Origin: Microthrixaceae bacterium
Lineage (GTDB): Bacteria; Actinomycetota; Acidimicrobiia; Acidimicrobiales; Iamiaceae
Direction: 5' to 3'
DNA length: 64,000 bases
NCBI GenBank assembly: GCA_016702505.1
Contig: JADJDU010000003.1
Location: 186,001 to 250,000, forward strand
The translations under genes were made by a program, and so were the position numbers. The notes under the pieces were generated by a model, which saw only the letters and a program-made list of their open reading frames with translations, searched no databases and was not told the DNA's origin. Of the stretch, positions 9,240-18,203 are shown in pieces (positions within the stretch are counted from its first letter, which is position 1; every line of letters starts with the position of its first letter).

Positions 9240-11993
9240 GTGATCGCCCTAATGGCATGGACCCTGTTCGTGGGTACCGCCATCTTGACCTTCGGTTCGC
9301 ACCTCGGACGCATTCATCCCCGCCTGACGGCCGCTCTGGCCCTGACCGCCCCGGCCGCCACCCTCACCTGGGTCCTGACCCAACTCCCGGCCGTGAACCG
9401 GGATCACACGTCCGCAGAACACGTTTCGTGGATGCCCCAGTTCGGCATCGACCTCGACCTCAGGCTCGATGCCCTGGCCGCCGTCATGGTCCTGCTGGCA
9501 ACCGGGATCGGCGTTGCCGTCTTCGTCTATTCCGACGGCTACTTCGAACGGGGAGCTCGGGCCACGGTCCGCCAGCTCGGTCTATTGACCCTCTTCGGCG
9601 GGGCGATGGTCGGGCTCGTCCTGGCCGACAACCTCCTGGTGCTCTACGGGTTCTGGGAGCTCACCTCGGTGCTCTCGTTCCTGCTGATCGGCAACGACCA
9701 CACCCGCAAACAGGCCCGTGACGCCGCCGTTGCCGCTCTGCTCGTCACCGGGACCGGCGGCCTGGCGATGCTGGCCGGCTTCTTGATGCTGGGCCACGAG
9801 GCCGGGACGTACTCGATCAGCACCATCGTGTCGGCTCCCCCCACAGACGGGACCGTCGGCGTGGCTTTGGCCCTCATCCTCCTCGGGGCCTTCACCAAAT
9901 CCGCCCAGTACCCGTTCCACGCCTGGCTTCCCGGCGCGATGGTGGCTCCGACCCCGGTGAGCGCCTACCTCCACGCCGCCACCATGGTGAAAGCCGGCGT
10001 CTACCTGGTAGCCCGCCTGGCTCCCGCCTACGCCGACCAGGTCGAATGGTGGAGGCCGGTGGTCCTCACCGTCGGTCTCACCACCATGGTGATCGCCGGG
10101 TTTCGGGCATTCCACCGGAACGACCTCAAGGTCATGCTGGCCCACGGCACCGTCAGCCAACTCGGGTTCTTGGTTGCCGTGTTCGGCATCGGTACCGACG
10201 AGGCCGTAGCGGCGGGGATGGTGATGCTGTTGGCGCACGGCTTGTTCAAGGCTTCGGCCTTCTTCGGGGTCGGAGTGGTCGACCACCAGTTCGGCACCCG
10301 TCACATCGATGAGCTGCCACGCCTTCCACTGCTTCGCCGCGAATCGGCTGCCGGGTGGCTCCTCAGCGATCGGCTGGCCGTGGCCGCCGCCGCGTCAATG
10401 GCCGGCATCCCCTTCCTGCTCGGGTTCATCGCCAAGGAGGGGGCCATCCGAGCCGTGCTGCACGACGCTCCGCTAGCAATCGCCCCGGTGGCGATCGGGT
10501 CGGTGTTGACGGCCGGATACAGCTTCCGCTTCGCCTGGGGGATATTGGGACGGGACTCGACCCGCCCGGTCGAGGTCGATCCGGGACGAGTTCCGCCATC
10601 AAAGGTGATGGTGGTGCCGTCGGTCCTTCTCGGGATGCTCACTCTCGTCGGCGGGGTGTGGCCGGCGTCGCTCGACCAGCTCACCCACAGCCACCTCTCG
10701 CTCTGGCACGGTTTCGACACCACCCTGGGAATCTCGCTGGCGGTGATCAGCAGCGGGGCGGCGCTGTTCGCCGGCCGTCGGCGCCTGCTTCGGATCGGAT
10801 CGCCCCCCACCGACTCGGCCGTGGGCCTACGGCCGGCGCTGGACCGTTTGGACGAGGTGGCCGAGCGCATCACCTCGTTTACCCAGCCTGGGGCGCTGCC
10901 GGTCTATGCCGGAGTGATCTTGTTGACGGCGGCCGCCGCTCCGCTGTGGGCCTTGAGCCGAGGACCGGGTTGGCCCGGTTGGCCCCAATGGGTGGAGACC
11001 CCGGCCCACCTGGTGGTGGCGGTGATGGTCTGCACTGCGGCCATCGGCGCTTCGGCATCGCGCCGGCGGTTCTCGGCGGCGTTGTTCCTGGGCACCACCG
11101 GCTATGCCATGGCCGGCTTGTTCGTGGTCCAGGGCGCCCCCGACCTGGCCCTCACCCAGGTTGCCATCGAGACGTTGTCGACCGTGTTGTTCGTTCTGGT
11201 CCTGCGCCGTCTCCCCGACCGGTTCGGGTGGGGCGGGAGCGGCGAATCGGCCATGCCCCGACGACAAAGAGCCCTTCGGGTCGGCGTCGCCGCTGCTGTG
11301 GGCACCGCCATCTTTATTTTGGCCATCGCCATGGCCGCGCCACAGCCCCCCACCCCGGTGAGCGACGAGATGGTGGCCCGTTCGGTTCCCGACGGGGGCG
11401 GGGCCAATGTGGTCAACGTGATCTTGGTGGACTTCCGCGGGCTGGACACCCTGGGCGAGATCACGGTGCTGGTGTCGGCCGCCATAGGCGCAGTGGCGTT
11501 GGCTCGGGCCGGCCAGCGCCCAGGGCAGGGATCCGGCCTCCCTCCCCTGACCCGCTTATCTCGGGTGGTCACCTTCGACGTTTCGGTGCGCGTCCTGTTC
11601 GCGGCCGTGGTGATGAGCTCCCTGTACCTGCTGTTCGCGGGCCACAACCAACCTGGAGGCGGGTTCGTGGGCGGCATCCTGGCTGGCGCCGCGGTGTCTC
11701 TCGTGTACCTGTCCCGGGGCATCTCCGGGGTCCGAGCCCTGTCTCGCCGACAACCCTGGACGGTGCTCGGGGCTGGTCTGTTCCTGTCCATCGGTACCGC
11801 CACCGCCCCCCTGCTGTGGGGACGACCGGTGCTGTCGGCCTCCTACGTCAAGTTTCATCCCCCGTTGTTGGGAACGGTGAAACTGGCCACCCCGACCGTG
11901 TTCGACATCGGCGTCTACCTCGTGGTCCTGGGATTGGCCCTGATGATGTTCGAGTCCTTCGGCGACGACCCTTCACCCGAGGTGGCGCCATGA
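9240..11993 (+). CDS. mrpA: Mrp-type Na+/H+ antiporter subunit A with fused subunit B domain
   Basis: Largest subunit of the Mrp (Mnh/Sha) multi-subunit cation/proton antiporter, related to the Complex I proton-pumping subunits, in the plasma membrane. The 917-residue chain has an N-terminal proton_antipo domain, including AWLPGAMVAPTPVSAYLHAATMVKAG as split motifs (AWLPGAMVAPTP, then SAYLHAATMVKAG). The MrpA-specific region follows, and at the C-terminus an MrpB domain (FAGHNQPGGGFVGGILAGA). Fusion of B onto A explains why no separate mrpB occurs; it is known in other actinobacteria. The start was set at the GTG 9240 after AAGGTGGGA, because the product then opens VIALMAWTLF as in other MrpA proteins; a GTG at 9198 would add 14 residues. 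Its stop overlaps the mrpC start by four bases. Confidence 0.93.
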   Translation: MIALMAWTLFVGTAILTFGSHLGRIHPRLTAALALTAPAATLTWVLTQLPAVNRDHTSAEHVSWMPQFGIDLDLRLDALAAVMVLLATGIGVAVFVYSDGYFERGARATVRQLGLLTLFGGAMVGLVLADNLLVLYGFWELTSVLSFLLIGNDHTRKQARDAAVAALLVTGTGGLAMLAGFLMLGHEAGTYSISTIVSAPPTDGTVGVALALILLGAFTKSAQYPFHAWLPGAMVAPTPVSAYLHAATMVKAGVYLVARLAPAYADQVEWWRPVVLTVGLTTMVIAGFRAFHRNDLKVMLAHGTVSQLGFLVAVFGIGTDEAVAAGMVMLLAHGLFKASAFFGVGVVDHQFGTRHIDELPRLPLLRRESAAGWLLSDRLAVAAAASMAGIPFLLGFIAKEGAIRAVLHDAPLAIAPVAIGSVLTAGYSFRFAWGILGRDSTRPVEVDPGRVPPSKVMVVPSVLLGMLTLVGGVWPASLDQLTHSHLSLWHGFDTTLGISLAVISSGAALFAGRRRLLRIGSPPTDSAVGLRPALDRLDEVAERITSFTQPGALPVYAGVILLTAAAAPLWALSRGPGWPGWPQWVETPAHLVVAVMVCTAAIGASASRRRFSAALFLGTTGYAMAGLFVVQGAPDLALTQVAIETLSTVLFVLVLRRLPDRFGWGGSGESAMPRRQRALRVGVAAAVGTAIFILAIAMAAPQPPTPVSDEMVARSVPDGGGANVVNVILVDFRGLDTLGEITVLVSAAIGAVALARAGQRPGQGSGLPPLTRLSRVVTFDVSVRVLFAAVVMSSLYLLFAGHNQPGGGFVGGILAGAAVSLVYLSRGISGVRALSRRQPWTVLGAGLFLSIGTATAPLLWGRPVLSASYVKFHPPLLGTVKLATPTVFDIGVYLVVLGLALMMFESFGDDPSPEVAP

Positions 11994-12349
11994 GCATCGT
12001 GCTGGCCGCAACCGCCGGGCTCCTGTTCGCTGTGGGCACCTACCTGGTGCTCCAACGCAAGCTCTCCCGAGTGATCATCGGACTGGGCCTGCTCACCCAT
12101 GGGGCCAACGTGTTGATGATCACCGCTGGCCGCCGAGGTCGGTCGCCACTGGTCGGCACGGGACCCGTCGGGGAGATCGCCGATCCGTTGCCCCAAGCCC
12201 TTGCCCTCACCGCCATCGTCATCAGCTTCGGGGTCACCGCGCTCCTCTTGGCCTTGGCCTACCGTTCGTGGCGCCTCTCCGACGACGACGAGATCCACGA
12301 CAGCCGTCACGACAGCCACCCCGACGAGGACACCGGGGGACACCGGTGA
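11990..12349 (+). CDS. mrpC: Mrp antiporter subunit C (NuoK-like)
   Basis: Small hydrophobic subunit of 119 residues, homologous to NuoK of Complex I, with three membrane segments expected. Diagnostic stretches are GTYLVLQRKLSRVIIGLGLL, then HGANVLMITAG and LPQALALTAIVISFGVTALLLAL with the conserved PQALALTAIVI. The acidic and His-rich tail (DDDEIHDSRHD) is cytoplasmic and variable in the family. The ATG overlaps the mrpA stop (ATGA), and the stop overlaps the mrpD GTG (GTGA), which indicates translational coupling for fixed stoichiometry in the complex. Confidence 0.93.
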   Translation: MSIVLAATAGLLFAVGTYLVLQRKLSRVIIGLGLLTHGANVLMITAGRRGRSPLVGTGPVGEIADPLPQALALTAIVISFGVTALLLALAYRSWRLSDDDEIHDSRHDSHPDEDTGGHR

Positions 12350-13848
12350 ACGCGCTGCTGACGCTGCCGATCCTCCTGCCCCTGTTGGGGGCGGCGGTCT
12401 CGATCCTGGGTGGCCGGTCCCGGCGGGTGCAGCGCACCGCCGGTCTGTCGGTGCTCACCGTCAACGTCGGCCTCGCGGTAGCGCTACTGATCGAGGTCGA
12501 TCGCCACGGCCCCCGCGCCATCCAGGGCGGGGGCTGGTCGGCGCCGATGGGCATCACCTTGGTGGCCGACCGATTGTCGGCCCTGCTCTTGGTGGTGGCC
12601 ACCACCATGTTGCTGGCCGTCCTCGTCTACGCCATCGGTCAGCCCGGTGCCGAACGCAACCACGTCGGTTTCACCTCGGTGTACCTGGTGTTGGCCGCTG
12701 GGGTTTCGGCGGCCTTCCTCACCGGCGACCTGTTCAACCTGTTCGTGTCGATCGAGATGATGCTCACGGCCAGCTACGTGCTCATCACCCTGGGCGGACG
12801 GCTCGATCAGGTCCGGGCCGGCATGACCTACGTGGTCATCAGCCTCCTGGCTTCCACCCTGTTCATGACGGTGCTCGCATTCGTGTATGCCGCCACCGGC
12901 ACGGTCAACATGGCCGACCTGAGCCAACGGATCGGCGATCTGCCCGCCGGAACTCGGGCCGCGCTCGCCATAGCCATGTTGGTGGTGTTCGGCATCAAGG
13001 CCGCTCTGGTCCCGCTGCACTTCTGGCTTCCCGACTCGTATCCGACGGCACCGTCTCCGGTGACGGCCGTGTTCGCCGGGCTCCTGACCAAGGTCGGCAT
13101 CTACGCCATCGTTCGGACCCAGACCCTGTTCTTCAGCCCTGGAGACGTTCCAACCGGACTTCTATTGACCCTGGCCGCCGTCACCATGGTGGTGGGCATG
13201 GTTGGAGCCATCGCCGAACACGACGTGAGGCGCATCCTCTCGTTCTCCATCGTCGGCCAGATCGGCTACATGGTGGCGGGCATCGCCCTTTTCGACCTGG
13301 CCGGCCTGACCGCGGTGGTGCTCTCGTTGGTACACCACATCGTGGTCAAGACCGCGTTGTTCCTCACCGGCGGCCTGGTCGAACACCATGGTGGGTCCAC
13401 CCGACTCGAACGCCTGGGCGGCATGGCCCAGACCGCGCCGGTCCTGGCCCTGCTGTTCCTGGTTCCGGCGCTGGCCCTGTGCGGCGTTCCCCCACTTTCA
13501 GGGTTCGCGGCCAAGTACTCGCTGCTGTCGGCGACCGCGGCTCGTCAAGAGTGGTGGACGCTGGCGGTGATGATCGGCGTCGGAGTTCTGACGCTCGTGG
13601 CCATGGTCAAGATCTGGACCGAGGTGTTCTGGTCCCCACCTGCCGAGGGGCCCGATCCATCGACGGCGCGAACGGGCAGCTCACCTCCCGCGTTGATGGT
13701 GGGTCCGGCCGCCGTCCTGGTGGCGGCGGTGGTGCTCATCGGCCTGTTCGCCGGACCCATCGCTGGTCTCGCCGAGCGCTCGGCCGTCGAACTGTTGGAC
13801 CCCGCCTCCTACCGGGCCGTGGTCGCCGGCGCCGGGGGGAACCCGTGA
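12346..13848 (+). CDS. mrpD: Mrp antiporter subunit D
   Basis: Second large antiporter-like subunit, about 500 residues, of the same fold as NuoL/M/N. It carries the conserved essential Glu/Lys-containing helices: FNLFVSIEMMLTASYVLI, GIKAALVPLHFWLPDSYPTA, SFSIVGQIGYMVAGIAL and HHIVVKTALFLTGGLV. It opens from a GTG at 12346 whose last two bases overlap the mrpC stop codon. Alternative upstream starts would lie inside mrpC and lengthen a charged tail without support. The product should form the membrane core with subunit A and be needed for antiport. Confidence 0.93.
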   Translation: MNALLTLPILLPLLGAAVSILGGRSRRVQRTAGLSVLTVNVGLAVALLIEVDRHGPRAIQGGGWSAPMGITLVADRLSALLLVVATTMLLAVLVYAIGQPGAERNHVGFTSVYLVLAAGVSAAFLTGDLFNLFVSIEMMLTASYVLITLGGRLDQVRAGMTYVVISLLASTLFMTVLAFVYAATGTVNMADLSQRIGDLPAGTRAALAIAMLVVFGIKAALVPLHFWLPDSYPTAPSPVTAVFAGLLTKVGIYAIVRTQTLFFSPGDVPTGLLLTLAAVTMVVGMVGAIAEHDVRRILSFSIVGQIGYMVAGIALFDLAGLTAVVLSLVHHIVVKTALFLTGGLVEHHGGSTRLERLGGMAQTAPVLALLFLVPALALCGVPPLSGFAAKYSLLSATAARQEWWTLAVMIGVGVLTLVAMVKIWTEVFWSPPAEGPDPSTARTGSSPPALMVGPAAVLVAAVVLIGLFAGPIAGLAERSAVELLDPASYRAVVAGAGGNP

Positions 13849-14354
13849 AACGGGCCACGGGGATCGCCCTGCCCTTCATGCTGGTAGTGCTCTGGGTGAT
13901 GTTGTGGGGTGATCTGTCGGTCGCCAACGTGGCCAGCGGGGCCGCCATGGTCGCCTTGGTCGTGGCTGCCATTCCAGGCGTCGGGTTCGGAATGGACCGT
14001 CCGACGGTGAGACCGATCTGGACCATGCGATTCCTCTTCAGCGTCACCAAGGGCCTGATCTCGGCCAACTTCGTCGTGGGCATGGAGGTCCTGTCGCCCC
14101 ACCCCAAGGTCCACACCGGTGTGGTAGCCGTCCCCCTACCCCACTGCTCGGAGTCTCTGCTCACCTTGGTGGCCAACGTCTTGGGGCTCGCACCCGGCAC
14201 CATGGCCGTCGAGGTCACCAGTGAGCCAGCCGTGATCTACGTCCACGTACTTCACCTGCGCGATGTTGAGACGGTCCGAGCCGATGTCACCCACCTTGCC
14301 GAGCTGGCGGTGCGGGCCTTCGGCCCGACCCATGCGGTGGAGGACCTGTCGTGA
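13845..14354 (+). CDS. mrpE: Mrp antiporter subunit E
   Basis: Subunit of 169 residues with two N-terminal membrane segments (ALPFMLVVLWVMLWGDL and VASGAAMVALVVAAIPGV) and a cytoplasmic alpha/beta tail. Family-type motifs include the stretch around VVAVPLPHCSESLLTLVANV and the following GLAPGTMAVEV. It starts at a GTG sharing four bases with the mrpD stop and ends in a four-base overlap with mrpF. MrpE is needed for assembly or activity of the antiporter in studied systems. Confidence 0.92.
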   Translation: MKRATGIALPFMLVVLWVMLWGDLSVANVASGAAMVALVVAAIPGVGFGMDRPTVRPIWTMRFLFSVTKGLISANFVVGMEVLSPHPKVHTGVVAVPLPHCSESLLTLVANVLGLAPGTMAVEVTSEPAVIYVHVLHLRDVETVRADVTHLAELAVRAFGPTHAVEDLS

Positions 14355-14600
14355 TCGGGTTCATCCTGGTTCTCCTTGGACTGGCCGGGGTCCTGTTCGG
14401 CTACCGCCTACTGCGCGGACCCTCTCTGGCCGATCGGGTGTTGGCCTTGGACGGTCTGCTGGCCACCGCGGTCGCCGCCCTGGTATCGCGCTGTCGAGAG
14501 TGGGGACGGATCATTTCTTCCTGTGGCCGTGGTCCTCACCCTGGTCGGGTTCATCAGCACCGCCACCGTGGCCCGCTTCATCGAAGGCCAGGGAAGATGA
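14351..14600 (+). CDS. mrpF: Mrp antiporter subunit F, apparent frameshift
   Basis: Small three-helix subunit. From the GTG at 14351 the frame reads GLAGVLFGYRLLRGPSLADR and VLALDGLLATAVAALVS, which is clearly MrpF, and then derails. The remaining expected sequence, AVESGDGSFLPVAVVLTLVG and FISTATVARFIEGQG, continues in the next frame from about base 14490. One surplus base around 14487-14491 (TATCGCGCTG) accounts for this. Removing it gives 82 residues, the normal size, ending at the TGA 14598-14600 that overlaps the mrpG ATG. The precise four-base overlaps at both ends argue that the gene is intact and the indel is a sequencing error. Confidence 0.85.
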
Positions 14601-14950
14601 CCGTGGCCGAACTGCTGATCGGGGCAGGATCGGTTCTGATCCTGTTGGCTGCGGTGGGCGTGGCTCGCTTCGGCGATGTGCTGGCCCGCATGCACGCCCT
14701 GTCCAAGGCCACCACGCTGGGGTTGGTCATGGTGCTGATCGGAGGTGCGTTCGGGCTGAGCGGGGCCAACAACATCACCTTCTTGGTGTTGGGCGGTGCG
14801 CTCCAGATCATCACGGCACCAGTTGGGTCGAACCTGCTGGCCCGGGCCACCTACCGGGCCGAGGGAATCCCCCACCAGGTGGACGCCATCGACGAGTTGG
14901 CCGAAGCCAACCTGGATCACCCCAGTGAAGGCCAAAGCGGCCGTCCCTAG
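14597..14950 (+). CDS. mrpG: Mrp antiporter subunit G
   Basis: Last gene of the Mrp operon, 117 residues with three membrane segments. Family signatures: AAVGVARFGDVLARMHALSK followed directly by ATTLGLVMVLIGGAF. The Arg/Phe/Asp loop and MHA motif are conserved in MrpG. The C-terminal 25 residues (IDELAEANLDHPSEG) are acidic and cytoplasmic. Its ATG overlaps the mrpF stop. It is followed by a GC-rich hairpin at 15004-15022 that probably ends the operon transcript. Confidence 0.92.
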   Translation: MTVAELLIGAGSVLILLAAVGVARFGDVLARMHALSKATTLGLVMVLIGGAFGLSGANNITFLVLGGALQIITAPVGSNLLARATYRAEGIPHQVDAIDELAEANLDHPSEGQSGRP

Positions 14951-15003
14951 AGCACCGCTCGGGTCCTTGGGAGGCGAGCCGACCCTTGAATACGGCATGG
15001 TTA

Positions 15004-15022
15004 ACCGAGGCGAAGCCTCGGT
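15004..15022. terminator. Hairpin between convergent mrpG and GGDEF gene
   Basis: A perfect 8-base-pair stem, ACCGAGGC with GCCTCGGT, closes a GAA loop. It lies between the stop of mrpG and the stop of the convergent GGDEF gene. There is no U-run, as is usual in high-GC actinobacteria, so it may act in both directions. Terminator function is inferred from position and stem strength. Confidence 0.55.
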
Positions 15023-15034
15023 CTGATCACCCTC

Positions 15035-15053
15035 GCAGCGAAGACGTCGGCCG
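15035..15053. repeat. 19-bp intergenic repeat, copy 1
   Basis: The 19 bases GCAGCGAAGACGTCGGCCG occur again at 29454-29472, also between two convergent genes and also next to a hairpin. The match extends to 24 bases with one mismatch. Function unknown. Confidence 0.6.
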
Positions 15054-15059
15054 GCAGGT

Positions 15060-16346
15060 TTAGCGATCGTTCTTGGGCTTCTCGGCGTACATGGCAGCGT
15101 CAGCCCGGCCGAGCAGATCCCACGGCTCGTCACCCGGTCGCGACCGGGTGATACCGACGCTCACACCAACCTGCTCCCGGATAGCACCCGGGTTGGTCAG
15201 CACGGCAGCGCGGATCCGGTCCCGCAACGTTGCTTCTTCGTCGAGGCTGGCCGGTGGCGATGCCGCGCCGGCAGGGGCCACCACCACGAACTCGTCGCCC
15301 CCGACTCGGGCTGCTGATTCATCGGAGTGGAGACTTGACTGGATAGCGACGGCAACCTCGGCCAGCAGGTCGTCGCCAAGGGCATGGCCACCCCGGTCGT
15401 TGACGGCCTTGAAGCCGTCGAGGTCCACGAAGGCCACCAGCAAAGCCTGGCCGGAGCGGAGCCGGGACTGAAGGTGATCGAGGAGCCAAGAGCGGTTGGG
15501 GAGGCCGGTGAGGGAATCGTGGTTGGCCCGGTGTTCCAGGTGGCGTTCGTGGGCCAGGCGGTGGGTCACGTCCTCGAGGGTGACCACCACGAACTGGACG
15601 TGGTCACCGGTACCTTCCCCGGCTCGGGAGACGAAGGTTGCCGACAACAGACGAGGCGGATCCAACTCCAGAGCGGCAGTGAAGGTCTCCCGACCGGGGG
15701 CGACACGAAGGCGTCGGATGATCTCGCGGATCTGGGCCTCGTCTTCGGGCCCGAAACCCGACGGCACAAACCCGTCGAGCAGCGTGTCCCGATCGGTGGC
15801 CATGAGATCGGCGGCCATCTGGTTTACGAACACCACGTCACCCTCGGAGTCGAGGAGCAGCAGGCCGATGGGGAGATGATCGCCAGCTCCGAGCTGCACG
15901 GTGGCTGCCACCTCGGCAGGCATGGACGGAGCGTCGGCCGGCTGAGGGTCGGGCAACGACCGGGAGACGACCACCACCCCCTGGATCACCGGGTCGTCGA
16001 GGCGATTGTGGAGCTCGATGTCGAAGAGCCCGTAGGAGCCATCGCCCCTCTGAGCGCGCACCTCGAAGGAGCAACGCCATCCCGGTGCGCTCTCCATGGC
16101 CCGCTGCGCGTACCCCGCGACCCGCTCGACGTCGTCGGGATGCATGGAACTGAAGGGATGGCTACCAGTGGCGTTCCCTCGTCCCAGGACGCCGCCCGGG
16201 GGACCGAGGTCCGCAGAAACCGACCAGTCCCGTCGAACCACCATCACCGACATGTCGAGGTAGGGAACGAGGCGGGCCAGGATCTCGGGCGCGGGGATGT
16301 CCGACAACGCTGCTTCGGTCGGTTCGCCCTGCGAGTGCCGCTGCAT
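15060..16346 (-). CDS. PAS-PAS-GGDEF diguanylate cyclase
   Basis: Predicted c-di-GMP synthase of about 428 residues, cytoplasmic. Two PAS-like regions precede the enzyme domain. The first contains MHPDDVERVAGYAQRAM, a PAS_3-type signature. The second contains GLLLLDSEGDVVFVNQMAADL. The GGDEF domain begins HDSLTGLPNRSWLLDHLQ, has FVDLDGFKAVND for metal and substrate contacts and an intact VGGDEFVVV, and ends DAAMYAEK. An RxxD inhibitory site is not obvious. The start was set at 16346 (MQRHSQGEP), which follows GGGACGAG; an in-frame start at 16445 would add a Cys-rich stretch unlike the family. It is divergent from the His-rich membrane protein gene. Confidence 0.9.
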   Translation of the reverse strand: MQRHSQGEPTEAALSDIPAPEILARLVPYLDMSVMVVRRDWSVSADLGPPGGVLGRGNATGSHPFSSMHPDDVERVAGYAQRAMESAPGWRCSFEVRAQRGDGSYGLFDIELHNRLDDPVIQGVVVVSRSLPDPQPADAPSMPAEVAATVQLGAGDHLPIGLLLLDSEGDVVFVNQMAADLMATDRDTLLDGFVPSGFGPEDEAQIREIIRRLRVAPGRETFTAALELDPPRLLSATFVSRAGEGTGDHVQFVVVTLEDVTHRLAHERHLEHRANHDSLTGLPNRSWLLDHLQSRLRSGQALLVAFVDLDGFKAVNDRGGHALGDDLLAEVAVAIQSSLHSDESAARVGGDEFVVVAPAGAASPPASLDEEATLRDRIRAAVLTNPGAIREQVGVSVGITRSRPGDEPWDLLGRADAAMYAEKPKNDR

Positions 16347-16529
16347 GTGGATGCGTCTCGTCCCCCGGTTCGGATCTGGGCAGACGATACGGCAGCCGAA
16401 GCCACCGCCGCACCCATCCTGAACTTGCACGAAGCGTGCAAACAAGTAGCGTTACGTAGTCGTTGTCGCACTATGGGCGGCCAGACGACCGCAGGGGAAT
16501 CAGTCCACGAGTGCTTTCAGGGGGCACCG

Positions 16530-18167
16530 ATGTCCGACCAGCTCACCAGCGACGTACCCGCCGCAACCGAACCCGGGGCCGTGGAATGGATGGTGGCCGG
16601 CCTGTCGGCGGGCGCCGCCGTCATCCACTTCGCCATGGTCCCCAGCCACATCGGTGAGAGCCTCATCGATCCGCTGGCCTTCGCCGCCGCTGGCTGGTTC
16701 CAGTTGTGGGTCGCCGCCGCCGCCCTGACCGCCAAGGCCGGACGTCGCACCTGGCTGGCCTCGGCTGTAGGCAACCTCGCCATAACCGCCGTGTGGATCT
16801 GGAGTCGCACCGTCGGCCTTCCGGTCGGAAACCACGAAGGCATCGTGGAGGAGGTGGGAGCCATCGACATGGCCGCCCAGACCCTCGGCGTCGCCGCCGC
16901 GCTGCTGTCGGCCCGGCTCGTACTCGCCCCGGGCGGCTCCCCGTCCCGGTCCCGTCTGGCCCCCGCCTTCGCCGCCGCCGCTGCTATTGCCCTAGCCACC
17001 ACCGTCATCACCTCGCCCGATGCCGCCGACCACGGCAGCTCAGGAGAACCCACCCTCACCGACCACGCCGCCCAGATGGCTCAGATCGACCAGGAACGCT
17101 GCGACAAGGGCTTCAACCATCCTGCCTACTGGGCCGAAGCCGACACCTTGGGGATCGACACCTACCAGGGCGGTGCCATGTCGATGACCGCCGAGGAACC
17201 GGGGGCATCATCCGGCGGCCACAGCCATGCCGCCGCAGCACCGGCCACCACGACGACCACCCGACCCGATCCGAACCAGGGCCGGGGCTCGGAAGGGCTC
17301 GACAAGCTGATCGGCCTCACCGGTCCCGCGGGCACCAGCGAGGGGGCCGCGGCCCAACTGGTGATCTCGTTGGGTGAAGCCTCCGACGCCGACTACGACG
17401 CCTGGCTCTGGTGGATGCGGGCCCAGGGATCTGGAGGTGACCACCACGCTGCGGCCGCTCCTGGAGATTCCGGCGGCCACGGAGGTCACGTCGGTCCCCA
17501 CCCGTGGACCGCGATGACCGACCAGGCTCAGTGCGACCGCCTCGAAGCCGAGCTGGATCAGGCTCGGGCCGTCACCGAGAAGTACAACACCGTGGCCAAG
17601 GCCGAAGCGGGCGGCTGGGTGAAGGTCACTGGCTACGTCCCCGGGATCGCGGCCCACTACATGAACTTCGGTGAGGTCGACACCAAGTTCGACATCGACC
17701 GCCCCGAGATGATCTTGTTCGACGGCACCGACCCGGACTCGGCCGTGGTGGGGCTCAGCTACTACATCATCCACGAGGGAGAGGCCGAACCGTCACAGGG
17801 GTTTACCGGCCCCAACGACCACTTCCATCGCCATATGGGTCTTTGCATTGTGAACGGCGTGGTGGCTGGCGACAGTCAAACCACCCAAGAGGATTGCGCT
17901 GCCAGAGGCGGCTCCAAGGCTGGAGGAGACAAGCAGTGGATGAACCACGTCTGGGTCGTTCCCGGCTGTGAAAGCCCATGGGGCGTGTTCTCGGCGGCGA
18001 CACCGGTGCTCGACGGAGCCCTCGGTGGCGAGAGTGGCTCAGACGGAGGCGGGTGTGCTGGCAGCGGGGTGAGGGACCGCTACGGACTCGACGACGTCGC
18101 CCCCGCGGCGGTGAACGACAGCGGTGGCGACGACGAGACCGCTGGAACTGCCACCGGAGGCAGTTGA
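16530..18167 (+). CDS. His-rich membrane protein of unknown function, 545 aa
   Basis: I cannot assign a family. The ATG at 16530 follows CAGGGGGCACCG. Residues about 20-170 hold four or five membrane segments (GLSAGAAVIHFAMVPSHIGE, FAAAGWFQLWVAAAALTA, LASAVGNLAITAVWIWS, and two more). The rest looks extracytoplasmic. It has two His/Gly/Ala-rich linkers (GGHSHAAAA; GGDHHAAAAPGDSGGHGGH) and two related segments beginning DQERCDKGFNHPAYW and DQAQCDRLEAELDQA. A conserved-looking C-terminal domain carries HYMNFGEVDTKFDIDRPEM, NDHFHRHMGLCI, a TQEDC segment and VVPGCESPWGVF. The His, Cys and Met pattern suggests metal binding, possibly copper, but this is inference only. Neighbours are a GGDEF gene (divergent) and moxR (36 bases downstream, same strand). 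Confidence 0.7.
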   Translation: MSDQLTSDVPAATEPGAVEWMVAGLSAGAAVIHFAMVPSHIGESLIDPLAFAAAGWFQLWVAAAALTAKAGRRTWLASAVGNLAITAVWIWSRTVGLPVGNHEGIVEEVGAIDMAAQTLGVAAALLSARLVLAPGGSPSRSRLAPAFAAAAAIALATTVITSPDAADHGSSGEPTLTDHAAQMAQIDQERCDKGFNHPAYWAEADTLGIDTYQGGAMSMTAEEPGASSGGHSHAAAAPATTTTTRPDPNQGRGSEGLDKLIGLTGPAGTSEGAAAQLVISLGEASDADYDAWLWWMRAQGSGGDHHAAAAPGDSGGHGGHVGPHPWTAMTDQAQCDRLEAELDQARAVTEKYNTVAKAEAGGWVKVTGYVPGIAAHYMNFGEVDTKFDIDRPEMILFDGTDPDSAVVGLSYYIIHEGEAEPSQGFTGPNDHFHRHMGLCIVNGVVAGDSQTTQEDCAARGGSKAGGDKQWMNHVWVVPGCESPWGVFSAATPVLDGALGGESGSDGGGCAGSGVRDRYGLDDVAPAAVNDSGGDDETAGTATGGS

Positions 18168-18203
18168 CGACATCGGAGGCAGCGGCTCGGCCAGACTGAC
18201 GCC

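Noticed and set aside
9240..14950. Missing mrpB
   Set aside because: The MrpB domain is fused to the C-terminus of MrpA, so the antiporter set is complete.
15384..16529. Upstream extension of the His-rich membrane protein frame over the GGDEF gene
   Set aside because: The extension is antisense to the GGDEF gene. A ribosome site and hydrophobic start favour the ATG at 16530.
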